64,000 nt of DNA from Trueperaceae bacterium (GCA_023954415.1 JAMLIB010000011.1:1-64000), one strand, 5' to 3'. Positions 1 to 9,963 are shown, numbered from the stretch's first letter. Notes: generated by a model from the letters alone, not told the origin. Numbers and translations are program-made.

Positions 1-1
1 G

Positions 2-1726
<1,725 letters not shown>

Positions 1727-1753
1727 CGGCACATCCCTTCTGCCACCGAAGCC

Positions 1754-1790
1754 CAACGGAGGGGCCGTCGATTCGGCGGTCCCTCCGTTG
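1754..1790. terminator. hairpin downstream of CopB-like ATPase
   Basis: Perfect 10-base arms CAACGGAGGG (1754-1763) and CCCTCCGTTG (1781-1790), with a further GCCG/CGGC pairing inside the loop. It lies 27 bases after the ATPase stop. No T-run follows, so a terminator role is inferred from position and stem strength. Confidence 0.5.
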
Positions 1791-1965
1791 CGTGGAGTCG
1801 GTTGAGACGGTTCGTGCAGGCACAATGTTGCCGACGGCGCCGTGGTCCAGCACAAGACCTGACGCCTTTCAGGCGCGTAGAGGACACCAGAAAGTGAGAA
1901 GCGAGGATCATTGTTAGTGACACATTTCAGATGCGGAGCGAACGGCGCCATAGTTTCCAGTTCAC

Positions 1966-1991
1966 TACAATGTTGGTTATGGGTAGGGAGG
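1966..1991 (+). promoter_or_regulatory. -10 box and ribosome binding site of merR-type gene
   Basis: TACAAT at 1966-1971 is a good -10 hexamer; no convincing -35 was found. The Shine-Dalgarno GGGAGG at 1986-1991 sits 5 bases before the ATG at 1997, which fixes that start over an in-frame ATG at 1931 that would lie upstream of the promoter. Confidence 0.55.
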
Positions 1992-1996
1992 CGCAG

Positions 1997-2458
1997 ATGC
2001 AGATAGGTGAGTTCGCCGCCAAGGTCGGCATTAATCCGAAGACGATCCGCTACTACGAGACGCGTGGGCTGTTGCCTTCGCCGCCCCGCACGGAGGCGGG
2101 CTACCGGATCTACGGCGACGGGGACCTGGAGCGCCTGCAGTTCATCCTCAAGGGGCGAGCGATCGGCTTGTCGCTGGAAGAGATCGGCAGCGTGCTAGGC
2201 ATGCGCGACGACGGCCAAGAACCGTGCGAGCACGTGCGGGTGCTGCTCGACGTGAAGCTGGCCGCCATCGACGAGCAACTGCGGGCCCTGAACGAGCTGC
2301 GCGCGGAGTTCCTGTTCCTGCGTGGCGAAGCGGACGGCACGACGAGCAGCGACGACTGCGTGTGCGGCATCATTGAGCATTACAAAACGAAGCGCTCCAC
2401 CGGGGCAGCCTCCTACTTGACGGCCGCGCCGAAACGCGAACGAACGCCGGCCCCATAG
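1997..2458 (+). CDS. MerR-family heavy-metal-responsive regulator
   Basis: 153-residue transcription activator of the MerR family. The N-terminal winged helix-turn-helix begins MQIGEFAAKVGI and contains KTIRYYE and GYRIY; a dimerisation helix follows, then a metal-binding tail. Cys77, Cys121, Cys123 and His128 lie where ZntR/CadR/PbrR-type proteins bind Zn, Cd or Pb, whereas CueR-type proteins use only two tail cysteines. The next operon encodes an HMA protein and a P1B ATPase behind a perfect MerR-type operator, so this is its likely regulator. Start chosen by the GGGAGG site and the family N terminus. The metal sensed is uncertain. Confidence 0.88.
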   Translation: MQIGEFAAKVGINPKTIRYYETRGLLPSPPRTEAGYRIYGDGDLERLQFILKGRAIGLSLEEIGSVLGMRDDGQEPCEHVRVLLDVKLAAIDEQLRALNELRAEFLFLRGEADGTTSSDDCVCGIIEHYKTKRSTGAASYLTAAPKRERTPAP

Positions 2459-2521
2459 CGCTCCCCTCACTAGCGTCACGCCTTCACTTGCGACCCCGAA
2501 CTCCTCTTCGTCGGCACGCAC

Positions 2522-2553
2522 TTGACCTTCCAGTCGACTGGAAGGCGTAGCGT
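2522..2553 (+). promoter_or_regulatory. MerR-type promoter/operator with perfect 20-base palindrome
   Basis: TTGACC (-35, 2522-2527) and TAGCGT (-10, 2548-2553) are separated by 20 bases, the long spacer characteristic of MerR-activated promoters. The perfect palindrome CCTTCCAGTC/GACTGGAAGG occupies 2526-2545, almost filling the spacer. It resembles known heavy-metal MerR operators and drives the HMA protein and ATPase genes downstream. Confidence 0.85.
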
Positions 2554-2616
2554 TGCTCTAGGCGAAGAGGCGCTGGCTGAGAACGCCGGCCATGACCTTC
2601 GAGAGGAGCACGCACG

Positions 2617-2841
2617 ATGACGCGAACGGCTCGGTTCACAATCCGCGAGCAAACCCCGATCCACTGTGAAGGCTGCGAGCAACGGATCGGCAACGCCCTC
2701 CGGCGCATCTCTGGCGTCCAGGAGGTGCAGGCGAGTCGGGAAACACAAGAGGTCCACGTGACCTTTGATCCGGAGAAGACCACTGCGGAGCAGGTCCGAG
2801 CGAAGCTAGATCTAGCCGGCTTCGAGAGCAACGAGGAGTAG
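2617..2841 (+). CDS. small HMA-domain metal-binding protein (CopZ/MerP-like)
   Basis: 74-residue soluble protein made of one heavy-metal-associated ferredoxin-like fold. The metal motif is HCEGC followed by EQRI, and the FDPEKTTAEQV segment matches the usual HMA end. No signal peptide, so a cytoplasmic metallochaperone is likelier than a MerP-like periplasmic protein. GAGAGGAG at 2601-2608 lies 8 bases before the ATG. Its stop is 7 bases before the ATPase start, so the two are surely cotranscribed and it probably hands metal to that ATPase. Metal identity is not determined by sequence. Confidence 0.88.
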   Translation: MTRTARFTIREQTPIHCEGCEQRIGNALRRISGVQEVQASRETQEVHVTFDPEKTTAEQVRAKLDLAGFESNEE

Positions 2842-2848
2842 GGGCCGC

Positions 2849-5098
2849 ATGAGCACGCCCACAGCAGCCGTCGAGGGTGGTGCGGCGCCCTTCGGGCGTG
2901 GCACGCTGGGTGGTGAGCCGGAGAAGCTGCAACTCAAGGTCGGGGGGATGCACTGCTCCCTCTGCACCGACTCCATCCGCCGCGCCGTCGGCCGGCTCGT
3001 GGGCGTGCGCTCGGTTGAGGTCTCCATAGCCCACGAGGAGGCGCTGGTCGAGTACGACCCGGCGCATGTAACACCGGACGTCATCACCGGGACGCTAGAA
3101 GACATCGGCTACACCGTTCGCGAGCCGGACCAAGCCGAAATGTTCGTCGAGGAGGAGCACGACCTGGCGGTCGCGCGCCACAAGGCTGGTCTCTCGATCG
3201 GCCTGTTGGTGGCGGCTAGTCTCGTGATGACCGCCGCAATGCTCGGCGGCCCCGCTCTCTTTCTCGCCCTGGCGATGGGTGCACTGGCGCTCTTCACCGC
3301 GTTCGGGCCGGCTCGCTTCATCCTCGTTCGCAACGGTTGGCAGTCGCTCCGGCGCGGTATCTTCAACCAGGACGTACTCGTCACCGCCTCGGCGCTGGGT
3401 GGCCTCCTCGGCGGCGGCGTGGGCCTGGCGGTGCCGGCTGTTCCTGCCGGTGGGTTCTTCGGCGCGACGGTATTCGCGGTGGCATTCCATCTCATCGGCG
3501 GGTACGCCTCCGTCCTCGTTCACGTCCGCGCCTCCCAATCCGTACGGCGCCTCCTCGCCCTCACGCCTGACACGGCCCAGCGCCTCACCGCAGATGACGG
3601 GGAGGAGGCCGTGCCCGTCGCGCAGCTCCTGGTGGGGGACCGCGTGCGCGTCCGTCCCGGCGAACGCATTCCAGCGGACGGCACGGTGTTGGGCGGCGCT
3701 TCCGCAGTGGACGAGAGCCTTGTGACGGGCGAACCGATCCCCGCGGACAAGCTGGCTGGCAGCGAGGTGATCGGCGGGTCGCTCAACCAGACCGGCAGCC
3801 TGACCTTGCGCGTCGATCGGGTCGGTAGCGAGAGCTTTCTGCGCACCGTCGCGCGGCACGTCGCCGAGGCGCGCGCCCTGAAACCCGGCATCCTGCGGCT
3901 GGTCGACCGGGTGCTGCTCTACTACGTCCCCGTCGTCCTCATCGCCAGCCTCGTTGGCCTCCTCGCCTGGACGCTCGGCGCATGGCTTCTAGAGGGCGAA
4001 CCCAACTGGTTACGGGCCGGCTTCGCGGCCCTGACCGCGCTCATCATGGGTTACCCCTGCGCATTGGGCATGTCCACGCCACTGGCGATCATCCGGGCGA
4101 GCGGCGAGGCAGCCGAGCGCGGCATCATCATGCGTTCCGGCGAAGCGTTCCACGTCTTTCGCAACGTCGACACCGTCGTGTTCGACAAGACCGGCACGCT
4201 TACCGAAGGCAAACCCCACCTCGTCGCCACCAGTTGGTTGCACGGCGACCCGAACGAGCTCCTGGGGTGGGTGGCGAGCGTCGAAGCGCATTCCGAACAC
4301 CCGCTCGCCCAGGCGATCGTTAGCAACGCCCGCGAGAAGGGCCTCACCCTCGCCACGCCCGAAGCGTTCGAGGCCCGACCCGGCCGCGGGGTGGACGGCA
4401 CGATTGCGGGACGCCGGCTCCTGGTCGGCACGCGACGCTTATTAACGGAGGAAGGCGTCAACCCCGCCCCGCTCGACTCCCTCGTCGGACGGACCCAGGC
4501 CCAAGGGCAGACCGTCGTCCTGGTGGCGCTCGATGGTCAGGCCGCCGGCGTGCTGGCCCTGGCGGATCGCGTGAAGCCCGACGCGCGTGAGGCCGTGGAG
4601 CGAATCCAGCGACTGGGCGTGAGGCCGGTCTTGCTCACCGGCGACAACGAACGGTCCGCGAGGGCCGTCGCCGAGGCCGTGGGAATCGAGGAGGTGCGGG
4701 CCGAGGTCCTGCCGGGCGACAAGGCAGCCGAGGTACGGCGGTTGCAGGCGCTAGGTCAGCGGGTCGCGATGGTAGGGGACGGCATCAACGACGCACCGGC
4801 CCTGATGCAGGCGGACGTGGGCGTCGCCATTGGCTCCGGCACCGACATCACGCTCGAAGCTGCCGACGTGGTGCTGGTGAGCGAGCGGCTGGCGACGCTC
4901 GTCGAGGCGCGCGAGCTGGCGCGGCGCAGCTACCGCCTCACCGCCACGAATGTCGCGCTGGCGCTCGCCTTCAACGGCATCGGTGTCCTTGCGGCCATCA
5001 CGGGCTTGGTCACGCCCGTGTGGGCGATGGCGGCGATGGCGGTCAGCGTGAGCGTGGTGCTGGCCAACTCGTTTGCCGGCCGACTGCTTGCAAGATGA
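2849..5098 (+). CDS. P1B-type metal ATPase with N-terminal HMA domain and atypical YPC motif
   Basis: 749-residue P-type ATPase. An HMA domain at residues 30-95 carries MHCSLC (Cys36, Cys39), followed by membrane helices, an actuator with VTGE, the phosphorylation Asp446 in DKTGTLTEG, SEHPLAQ, TGDN and GDGINDAP. In the metal-coordinating helix the usual CPC/CPH/SPC triplet is replaced by Tyr402-Pro403-Cys404. The last two helices (FNGIG and MAVSVSVVLANS) most resemble copper exporters, so Cu(I)/Ag(I) export is a reasonable guess, but the missing first cysteine makes the substrate unclear. Cotranscribed with the HMA protein and under the MerR operator at 2522. Confidence 0.92.
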   Translation: MSTPTAAVEGGAAPFGRGTLGGEPEKLQLKVGGMHCSLCTDSIRRAVGRLVGVRSVEVSIAHEEALVEYDPAHVTPDVITGTLEDIGYTVREPDQAEMFVEEEHDLAVARHKAGLSIGLLVAASLVMTAAMLGGPALFLALAMGALALFTAFGPARFILVRNGWQSLRRGIFNQDVLVTASALGGLLGGGVGLAVPAVPAGGFFGATVFAVAFHLIGGYASVLVHVRASQSVRRLLALTPDTAQRLTADDGEEAVPVAQLLVGDRVRVRPGERIPADGTVLGGASAVDESLVTGEPIPADKLAGSEVIGGSLNQTGSLTLRVDRVGSESFLRTVARHVAEARALKPGILRLVDRVLLYYVPVVLIASLVGLLAWTLGAWLLEGEPNWLRAGFAALTALIMGYPCALGMSTPLAIIRASGEAAERGIIMRSGEAFHVFRNVDTVVFDKTGTLTEGKPHLVATSWLHGDPNELLGWVASVEAHSEHPLAQAIVSNAREKGLTLATPEAFEARPGRGVDGTIAGRRLLVGTRRLLTEEGVNPAPLDSLVGRTQAQGQTVVLVALDGQAAGVLALADRVKPDAREAVERIQRLGVRPVLLTGDNERSARAVAEAVGIEEVRAEVLPGDKAAEVRRLQALGQRVAMVGDGINDAPALMQADVGVAIGSGTDITLEAADVVLVSERLATLVEARELARRSYRLTATNVALALAFNGIGVLAAITGLVTPVWAMAAMAVSVSVVLANSFAGRLLAR

Positions 5099-5220
5099 GC
5101 CCAGGCACAGCGCCCGCGCGTGTCCCTGGCGTGCGGTGGGCCTGACGGGGGCGCTGGAATCGAGCTCGGCCGCGTCGCACGCTGCCGGGGGACGTACAGC
5201 CTTAGAGGCGGCATCGCACA

Positions 5221-5366
5221 ACCGCCCAAGTCGAATGCGGGGTCGGTGCTCGCGAGCAGCACCGACCTGCCGCCCTCGGCCAACGTCACCACCGTGACGC
5301 ACGCCAGCGCCGAGTTCCGACGCCGCCCTTGCCGGTAATGAACACACCTATTTTGTCCGGCGGAAT
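5221..5366 (-). pseudogene. arsA: arsA (arsenite-transport ATPase) remnant
   Basis: Start of an ArsA-like ATPase in two frames. From 5345 down, one frame reads VFITGKGGVG (Walker A); a base is missing near 5314 and another frame continues as LACVTVVTLAEGG then RSVLLASTDPAFDLGG, the conserved ArsA segment after the P-loop. Similarity stops near 5221, before the copper-type ATPase gene, so most of the gene is gone. The GKT/GKS lysine is lost at the shift. A strong Shine-Dalgarno (GGGAGGAG, 5381-5374) precedes an ATT at 5366 where a start codon would be expected. It lies directly downstream of the cysteine-rich gene. Confidence 0.75.
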
Positions 5367-5392
5367 GCTTTAGCTCCTCCCAGCCGGACGCG

Positions 5393-5578
5393 TCAGCAGC
5401 CATCGCACCAGTCGCAACCGCAACAGTCGATGGCCGCCCGACTTTCCGTCGCTCCACCGGGAACGGGCTCCAACCCCGAACCGAACGTAACATTCTCTTG
5501 CGCCATGCCCCCCTGCTCGCTCGCGGCGTCAGCCCCACACTCGCAACAGCACCGCTCGGGTCTTGCCAGGTTATTCAT
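5393..5578 (-). CDS. small cysteine-rich protein divergent from arsR
   Basis: 61 residues with nine cysteines in two clusters: Cys10, 11, 12 and 14 near the N terminus, and Cys52, 53, 55, 58 and 61 forming CCGCDWCDGC at the very end. The middle is glycine/glutamate-rich without helices I can recognise. AAGGAG with a 5-base spacer precedes the ATG at 5578, strong evidence that it is translated. It sits immediately upstream of the arsA remnant, the place ArsD (an As(III) metallochaperone feeding ArsA) holds in arsDA operons, and is divergent from arsR-acr3-arsC. I do not recognise its family; metalloid binding is inferred from cysteines and context. Confidence 0.65.
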   Translation of the reverse strand: MNNLARPERCCCECGADAASEQGGMAQENVTFGSGLEPVPGGATESRAAIDCCGCDWCDGC

Positions 5579-5644
5579 ATGCGCTCCTTGCCTTCCCGGC
5601 CGCTTGCGGATCGCTACTGCATCCGGCCGGGTGAGGCCACCGCC

Positions 5645-5696
5645 CGATACATAGATGGTAATCGAACAGTTAGACGCCCGTCTGTGTATGGGCGTC
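5645..5696. promoter_or_regulatory. divergent ars control region with inverted repeat
   Basis: An AT-richer stretch (5645-5672, bounded by CGAT and ATCG) is followed by the inverted repeat GACGCCC (5673-5679) / GGGCGTC (5690-5696), which ends 2 bases before the arsR ATG. The region probably holds the promoters of the divergent transcripts and an ArsR operator. No clear -10/-35 pair was identified. Confidence 0.4.
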
Positions 5697-5698
5697 CC

Positions 5699-6064
5699 AT
5701 GGAGACCAACCCACTACTCCTCAGGCTGCTGGGCGACCCGACGCGCTGGCGCATCGTGGAGTTCCTCGCCCGCCCCATCCAGAGCTGCTGCAGCCGCGAC
5801 GACGGCGTGTGCGGCTGCGATCTCGAGGCGTTCTTGGGACTCACGCAGGCCACCGTCAGCCACCACATGAAGCAGCTCGTCGACGCCGGCCTCGTCATGG
5901 CCGACCGCCGTGGCCGCTGGGTCTACTACGAGCTCCAGCCGCAAGCCTTCCGCGCCCTGGCGGCACGCCTCGAGGGCGTCGCGAGCGCCACCGAGGCCGC
6001 CCTCGCCGCTAAGCCCGCGGCCAGCCGCCCGCCTGAGGGAGCGGCGGAGGCGGTGGGGGCGTGA
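5699..6064 (+). CDS. arsR: ArsR-family arsenical-responsive repressor
   Basis: 121-residue winged-helix repressor of the ArsR/SmtB family. The DNA-binding core is [13 protein letters not shown], then [21 protein letters not shown] and the wing [11 protein letters not shown] cysteine cluster ([11 protein letters not shown]) lies just before and into the recognition region, a plausible As(III) site. The ATG at 5699 gives the usual family N terminus ([11 protein letters not shown]). Its stop overlaps the acr3 GTG start (GTGA), so arsR, acr3 and arsC form one translationally coupled operon that ArsR should repress until arsenite is present. Confidence 0.93.
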   Translation: METNPLLLRLLGDPTRWRIVEFLARPIQSCCSRDDGVCGCDLEAFLGLTQATVSHHMKQLVDAGLVMADRRGRWVYYELQPQAFRALAARLEGVASATEAALAAKPAASRPPEGAAEAVGA

Positions 6065-7188
6065 TCAAGCGCCTCTCGCTCCTCGACCGCTACCTGACGG
6101 TGTGGATCTTCGCCGCCATGGCCGTGGGCGTGCTGCTGGGCGCGCTGGCGCCCGGCTTCGGTCGCCTCCTGGACGGCATGTCGGTGGGCGCCACCAACCT
6201 GCCCATCGCCATCGGCCTCATCGTGATGATGTACCCGCCACTCGCCAAGGTGCGCTACGGCAAGCTGCCGCAGGTGTTCCGCAACGGGCGCCTGCTGGGC
6301 CTGTCCCTGCTGCAGAACTGGCTCATCGGGCCCGTGCTCATGTTCGCCCTCGCCGTCATCTTCCTGCGCGGCCACCCCGAGTACATGACGGGCCTCATCC
6401 TCATCGGCCTAGCGCGCTGCATCGCCATGGTGCTGGTGTGGAACGAGCTGGCCGAGGGCGACAACGACTACGCCGCCGGCCTGGTGGCCTTCAACAGCGT
6501 CTTCCAGATCCTCTTCTTCGGCGCCTACGCCTGGCTCTTCATCACCGCCCTCCCAGGGGTCCTCGGCCTGGAGGGCAGCGTGGTCGACATCTCCATGGGC
6601 GAGATCGCCAGCGCCGTGCTCATCTACCTGGGCGTCCCCTTCGCCGCCGGCGTCCTCACCCGCGCGCTGCTCATCGCCCGCAAGGGCCAGGCGTGGTTCG
6701 ACGACGTCTTCCTCCCCCGCATCAGCCCCCTCACGCTCATCGCGCTGCTCTTCACCATCGTGATGATGTTCGGCCTCCAGGGCGGCACGCTACTTGCCAG
6801 CCCCCTCGACGTGCTCATTATCGCCGTGCCCCTGGTGCTCTACTTCGTGATCATGTTCCTGGTGTCGTTCCTCATGGGCAAGGCGGTAGGCGCCGACTAC
6901 TCCCGGACCGCCACCCTGTCGTTCACCGCCGCCAGCAACAACTTCGAACTCGCCCTCGCCGTGGCCGTCAGCGTCTTCGGCCTCGGCTCCGGCGTGGCGT
7001 TCGCCGCCGTCATCGGACCGCTCGTGGAGGTGCCGCTGCTCATCGGCCTGGTCGGCGTGGCGCTGTGGCTGCGCGGCCGCCTCTTCAGGGCCACAACCCC
7101 CGCGCCCGAGGGCGTGCTCGCCGCCGCCCAGGAAGCGTGCGCCACCACCGCCGCGTTGGCCGAACAGCTCGAAGGAGCCACCCGATGA
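6061..7188 (+). CDS. acr3: Acr3-family arsenite efflux permease
   Basis: 375-residue integral membrane protein with about ten hydrophobic helices that exports As(OH)3/arsenite. The conserved signature [19 protein letters not shown] contains the functionally important cysteine of Acr3, and [12 protein letters not shown] and [20 protein letters not shown] are typical of the family. Starts at GTG 6061 overlapping the arsR stop, and its TGA overlaps the arsC ATG. Acr3 works alone as a proton antiporter, so it does not need the broken arsA next door. High confidence. Confidence 0.95.
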   Translation: MIKRLSLLDRYLTVWIFAAMAVGVLLGALAPGFGRLLDGMSVGATNLPIAIGLIVMMYPPLAKVRYGKLPQVFRNGRLLGLSLLQNWLIGPVLMFALAVIFLRGHPEYMTGLILIGLARCIAMVLVWNELAEGDNDYAAGLVAFNSVFQILFFGAYAWLFITALPGVLGLEGSVVDISMGEIASAVLIYLGVPFAAGVLTRALLIARKGQAWFDDVFLPRISPLTLIALLFTIVMMFGLQGGTLLASPLDVLIIAVPLVLYFVIMFLVSFLMGKAVGADYSRTATLSFTAASNNFELALAVAVSVFGLGSGVAFAAVIGPLVEVPLLIGLVGVALWLRGRLFRATTPAPEGVLAAAQEACATTAALAEQLEGATR

Positions 7189-7646
7189 GGATCTTGGTGC
7201 TCTGCACCCACAACAGCGCCCGCAGCCAGATGGCGGAGGGTTGGCTTCGGCACCACGCGCGCGAAGCCGGCCTCGACGCCGAGGTCCACTCGGCCGGCAC
7301 CGAAGCCACCCGCGTCAAGCCCGAAGCGATAGAAGCCATGCGCGAGCTTGGCATCGACATCTCATCCCACGCCTCCAAGACCCTCTACGACGTCCCCGAC
7401 CCCTGGGGGTTCGACCTGGTCCTCACCGTGTGCGACGCCGCCAACGAGGCCTGCCCCGCCTACCCCGCGAAGACCACCCGCCTGCACGTCTCCTTCCCCG
7501 ACCCCAGCGGCCAGGGCCCCGAGCGCTGGCGCGAGGTGCGCGACGCCATCGGCGCGACGAGCCGGCAGCTCGTACGTGCTCTCGACGAAGGCCGTACCCC
7601 AAGCGAGAGCGAGCTCGTCCCCTTGGGCCTGAGGAGCAAGCCGTGA
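7185..7646 (+). CDS. arsC: arsenate reductase, low-molecular-weight phosphatase (thioredoxin-coupled) type
   Basis: 153-residue cytoplasmic enzyme reducing arsenate to arsenite, the Acr3 substrate. The phosphatase-like P-loop is [13 protein letters not shown], close to the N terminus, and the redox cysteines lie in [19 protein letters not shown] supplies the usual acid loop. GAAGGAG 7 bases before ATG 7185 supports the start; ATGA overlap couples it to acr3. This copy is intact, in contrast to the damaged paralogue immediately downstream, whose GTG overlaps this stop. Confidence 0.95.
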   Translation: MRILVLCTHNSARSQMAEGWLRHHAREAGLDAEVHSAGTEATRVKPEAIEAMRELGIDISSHASKTLYDVPDPWGFDLVLTVCDAANEACPAYPAKTTRLHVSFPDPSGQGPERWREVRDAIGATSRQLVRALDEGRTPSESELVPLGLRSKP

Positions 7647-8115
7647 GGCGCGAGCCCGAGGTGCTCTTCCTCTGCACCCACAACAGCGCCGCAGCCAAAT
7701 GGCTGAAGTCATCCTCAGGCGCGCCGACTACCGCTTTCGCGCCTACGGAGCCGGACTCGAGCCTCGCTCCATCCACCCCACACCAACCGGGTGATGGAGA
7801 AGGCGGGCTACGCGACCTCTCCAAGCAGGCCTGCAACGGCGTCAAGGACTACCTGAGGCTCAGGAACGTCGCCTACACGATCAGCGTCTACGCCCACGCC
7901 GACGAAGCCTGCTCCCGCGTTTTCCCCACCGCCCGCATCATCCTGAACTGGCCTTCGATGACCCCTCCACACTCCACCGCCCCGGCGAGGAAGCCCTCGA
8001 ATACTTCCGCCGCGTACGCGACCATATCAAGGCTAGGATCGGCGCGTGGCTGACGCAGCTCGACCAGACCAGCCTTAACGGGGCATTGGTGCAGACGAGC
8101 CTGGCGGACACCTGA
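7643..8115 (+). pseudogene. second arsC-like arsenate reductase, frameshifted
   Basis: Begins [16 protein letters not shown] at GTG 7643, overlapping the arsC stop, but a missing base after 7690 turns the expected RSQMAEVILRR into another frame. Further shifts are needed to read RVMEKAGY, then LSKQACNGVKDYLRL, then FDDPSTLHRPGEEALEYFRRVRDHIKARI up to a TGA at 8113-8115. The cysteine expected in VCAHADEAC is tyrosine. Together the pieces form one LMW-phosphatase-type ArsC of normal length, so this is a decayed gene. It is not a simple recent copy of its neighbour, as the fragments differ clearly in sequence. Confidence 0.85.
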
Positions 8116-8383
8116 GCTAAGCCCCGCCAGGCCCCATGCGCGCCTACCCCAGTACGCCATAACCATCGGCTCACACTCGAAGGTGATAGGTATCCGGCGC
8201 CACCCCTCAAGGGGCAGTTGTGCGTGTCACGCCCGGGCCCGCGTCATAACCGGGACACCGACTCGCGTGACCGAATGGCTAATGAAGCCCCAACGAAGTA
8301 AACCCCGCCCACGAACATGGTTCCTGCGCAGCATTTGAGGAGGGACCCATTACCTCTTCGCGCCCGATGATGTAGCGGTCTTC
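8116..8383. other. gene-free stretch between arsC remnant and IS remnant
   Basis: No credible coding sequence. A small stem CCCCT/AGGGG near 8206-8217 could terminate the ars transcript. Base composition is somewhat less GC-rich toward 8290-8470, where the insertion sequence end begins. Confidence 0.4.
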
Positions 8384-9318
8384 TCTAAAGTGGACAGAAA
8401 CGGCAGCTTGGTTTTGGACACTTCTGTCTAGTTCGGTTGTCATCTTTTCGTTTCGTGGTCGGGGTGGTAGTTGGCCTCCCAGTACGCTTGGGGTTGCAAC
8501 CAATCAAAGCTAGAGGGAGGCCTGCCCCCGGTGATAGCACGCGAGGTCCGCTTGTTGATGAAGCACAAGGTGAAAGAAGGGGTTCCGATCGCCGTTGTTG
8601 CCCGGGAGTTGGGTGTGGCACGGCGAACGGTTTACAACGTCCTGGAGCGAGGAAAACCGAAGCCAAGACCGCAGCGTGGTTCGAAGCTCGACCCGTTCAA
8701 GGATCACGTCAGTGCTCGGCTGGAGGTGTTCGACATTCCGGCTACCGTTCTTTTTCGGGAGATCCGCAAGCAGGGTTACGCGGGCTCGTTGACAACGTTG
8801 AAGGTGTTCGTCAGGGGCATGAAGGGGGAGCAGGTGAGGCGCCTCACCGAGCGGTTCGAGACCCTGCCGGGGCAGCAGGCGCAGGTCGACTGGGGTGAGT
8901 GCGGCACCGTCCTTGTGAACGGGGCCAGGCGCCGCCTGTACGTTTTCGTGCTGGTCCTGGGTTACTCGCGCATGCTGTTAGCCAGGTTCACAACCAGCAC
9001 CCGCCAGCCGCTGCTGCTGTCGCTACTGCGCGAGGCGTTCGAGCTGATGGGCGCACCCAAGGAGTTGCTGGTCGACAACATGCGCTAGGCGGTGGACAGG
9101 CACGTCCTGGGCGAGGAGGTCCGGTTCAACCGGGCGTTCCTCGACTTCTTCTGCGAGCATTACGGGGTGCTGCCGCTGGCCTCGCCGCCCTACTGGCCGC
9201 GGGTGAAGGGGAAGGTGGAGAGTGGCGTTAAGTACGTCAAGCGCTCCTTCCTCGCCGGCCGCTCCTTCACCACCGTCGAAGACCTGAACGGCCAACTGGA
9301 GACCTGGCTGGCACGCTG
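8384..9318 (+). mobile_element. truncated IS21-family insertion sequence
   Basis: An istA-type transposase gene with a left flank carrying repeated TGGACA motifs (AGTGGACAGAAAC near 8390 and TTTGGACACTTCTGTC near 8415), as seen at IS21-family ends. The left boundary is approximate. Similarity to IstA stops near 9318, and no istB or right end was found, so the element is a remnant that cannot move itself. Confidence 0.75.
8531..9318 (+). pseudogene. istA: IstA transposase, in-frame stop and 3' truncation
   Basis: GTG 8531 begins VIAREVRLLMKHKVKEG, followed by the helix-turn-helix IAVVARELGVARRTVYN and the catalytic core. The first DDE aspartate is in QAQVDWGE (8888), the second in LLVDNMR (near 9073). 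A TAG at 9086-9088 interrupts the frame, which resumes at once as AVDRHVLGEEVRFNRAFLDFF and continues through the glutamate region PYWPRVKGKVESGVKYVKR. After LETWLA (9318) family similarity ends. The nonsense codon falls between the second and third catalytic residues, so no active enzyme is made. Confidence 0.88.
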
Positions 9319-9448
9319 TAGGCGACCCCGAAGAGACGTATGTGCGGTCCCGAAGCGGCTCGGGCCCCTAGGATGCGCGTGCTGGCCGCCGCCCCACTTC
9401 GCCGAGCCCAGCCGGGCGCGCCGGGGATGCCTAGGGCGGGCCAAGCCG
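9319..9448. other. junction after IS remnant
   Basis: Open in the transposase frame but unrelated to IstA. Nothing recognisable; probably the truncation scar. Confidence 0.35.
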
Positions 9449-9685
9449 TCACCGCGAGTTGCCATCGGCGTCTTCCCCCCCTTGGGCCTCGGCCGGCCGC
9501 CGCTCGGGCAGCCGCTCGTCGAGAGCACGCGCCTCTCGCATCAACAGCAGCACGGCGAACGGGCAGAGGGCGAGTAGGGCGAGCGGCACCCAGATCGGCA
9601 GCGACTCGCGCGTGAAGAGGACGGCCAACAGCGCGACCGTCGCGATAGCCCAAGCGAGGTGCCGGTGCATGTGGCGCACGTTCAT
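9449..9685 (-). CDS. small two-helix membrane protein
   Basis: 78 residues: a short basic N terminus with several histidines (MNVRHMHRHLAW), two hydrophobic helices at about 10-28 and 30-50 with a CPF motif in the second, then a charged cytoplasmic tail. AAGGAG 10 bases upstream supports ATG 9685. It resembles the small DUF2933-type proteins often found near metal-resistance genes, but that assignment is tentative. Function unknown; a role at the membrane in metal handling is only suggested by location in the island. Confidence 0.55.
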   Translation of the reverse strand: MNVRHMHRHLAWAIATVALLAVLFTRESLPIWVPLALLALCPFAVLLLMREARALDERLPERRPAEAQGGEDADGNSR

Positions 9686-9963
9686 AGCAGTTCAGCTCCT
9701 TTTCCGTCCCGCTCGTCGATCCGAAGGGCGGGCGGCGACCCCGGGGCCAGGCACCTCGTGGGAGCGTCGTTGGCGCAGCCTTCCGGACGCCCCCCCGGGC
9801 GGCCGGGCAAGCGTCCGCCGCCGATGCCCCATGTTCCCCTACGGGTGTTCAGGCTGTTCAAGGCCCATGCAAAGTTAGTGTTGCCTCGCAAACACCAGCC
9901 GCCGCAGCCGGCGCCCCCCAGCGCGGCCAGGGCGTAGCATGATCACGAGAAGGGCAGGTAAAC
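9686..9963. other. intergenic region upstream of pdxS
   Basis: 278 bases between divergent genes. It contains the pdxS -10 box and ribosome binding site at the right end and the binding site of the small membrane protein at the left end. No further gene seen. Confidence 0.4.
9934..9957 (+). promoter_or_regulatory. pdxS -10 box and ribosome binding site
   Basis: TAGCAT (9934-9939) fits the TANNNT -10 pattern. Transcription from about 9946 would give a short leader containing GAGAAGGGCAGG before ATG 9964. No clear -35. Confidence 0.5.

Noticed and set aside
1931..1996. N-terminal extension of the first MerR protein from ATG 1931
   Set aside because: The -10 box and ribosome binding site lie inside this stretch, and the family N terminus begins at 1997.
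9092..9577. Separate gene beginning after the istA stop codon
   Set aside because: The first 75 residues are simply the rest of IstA in the same frame, and the remainder is unrelated read-through.
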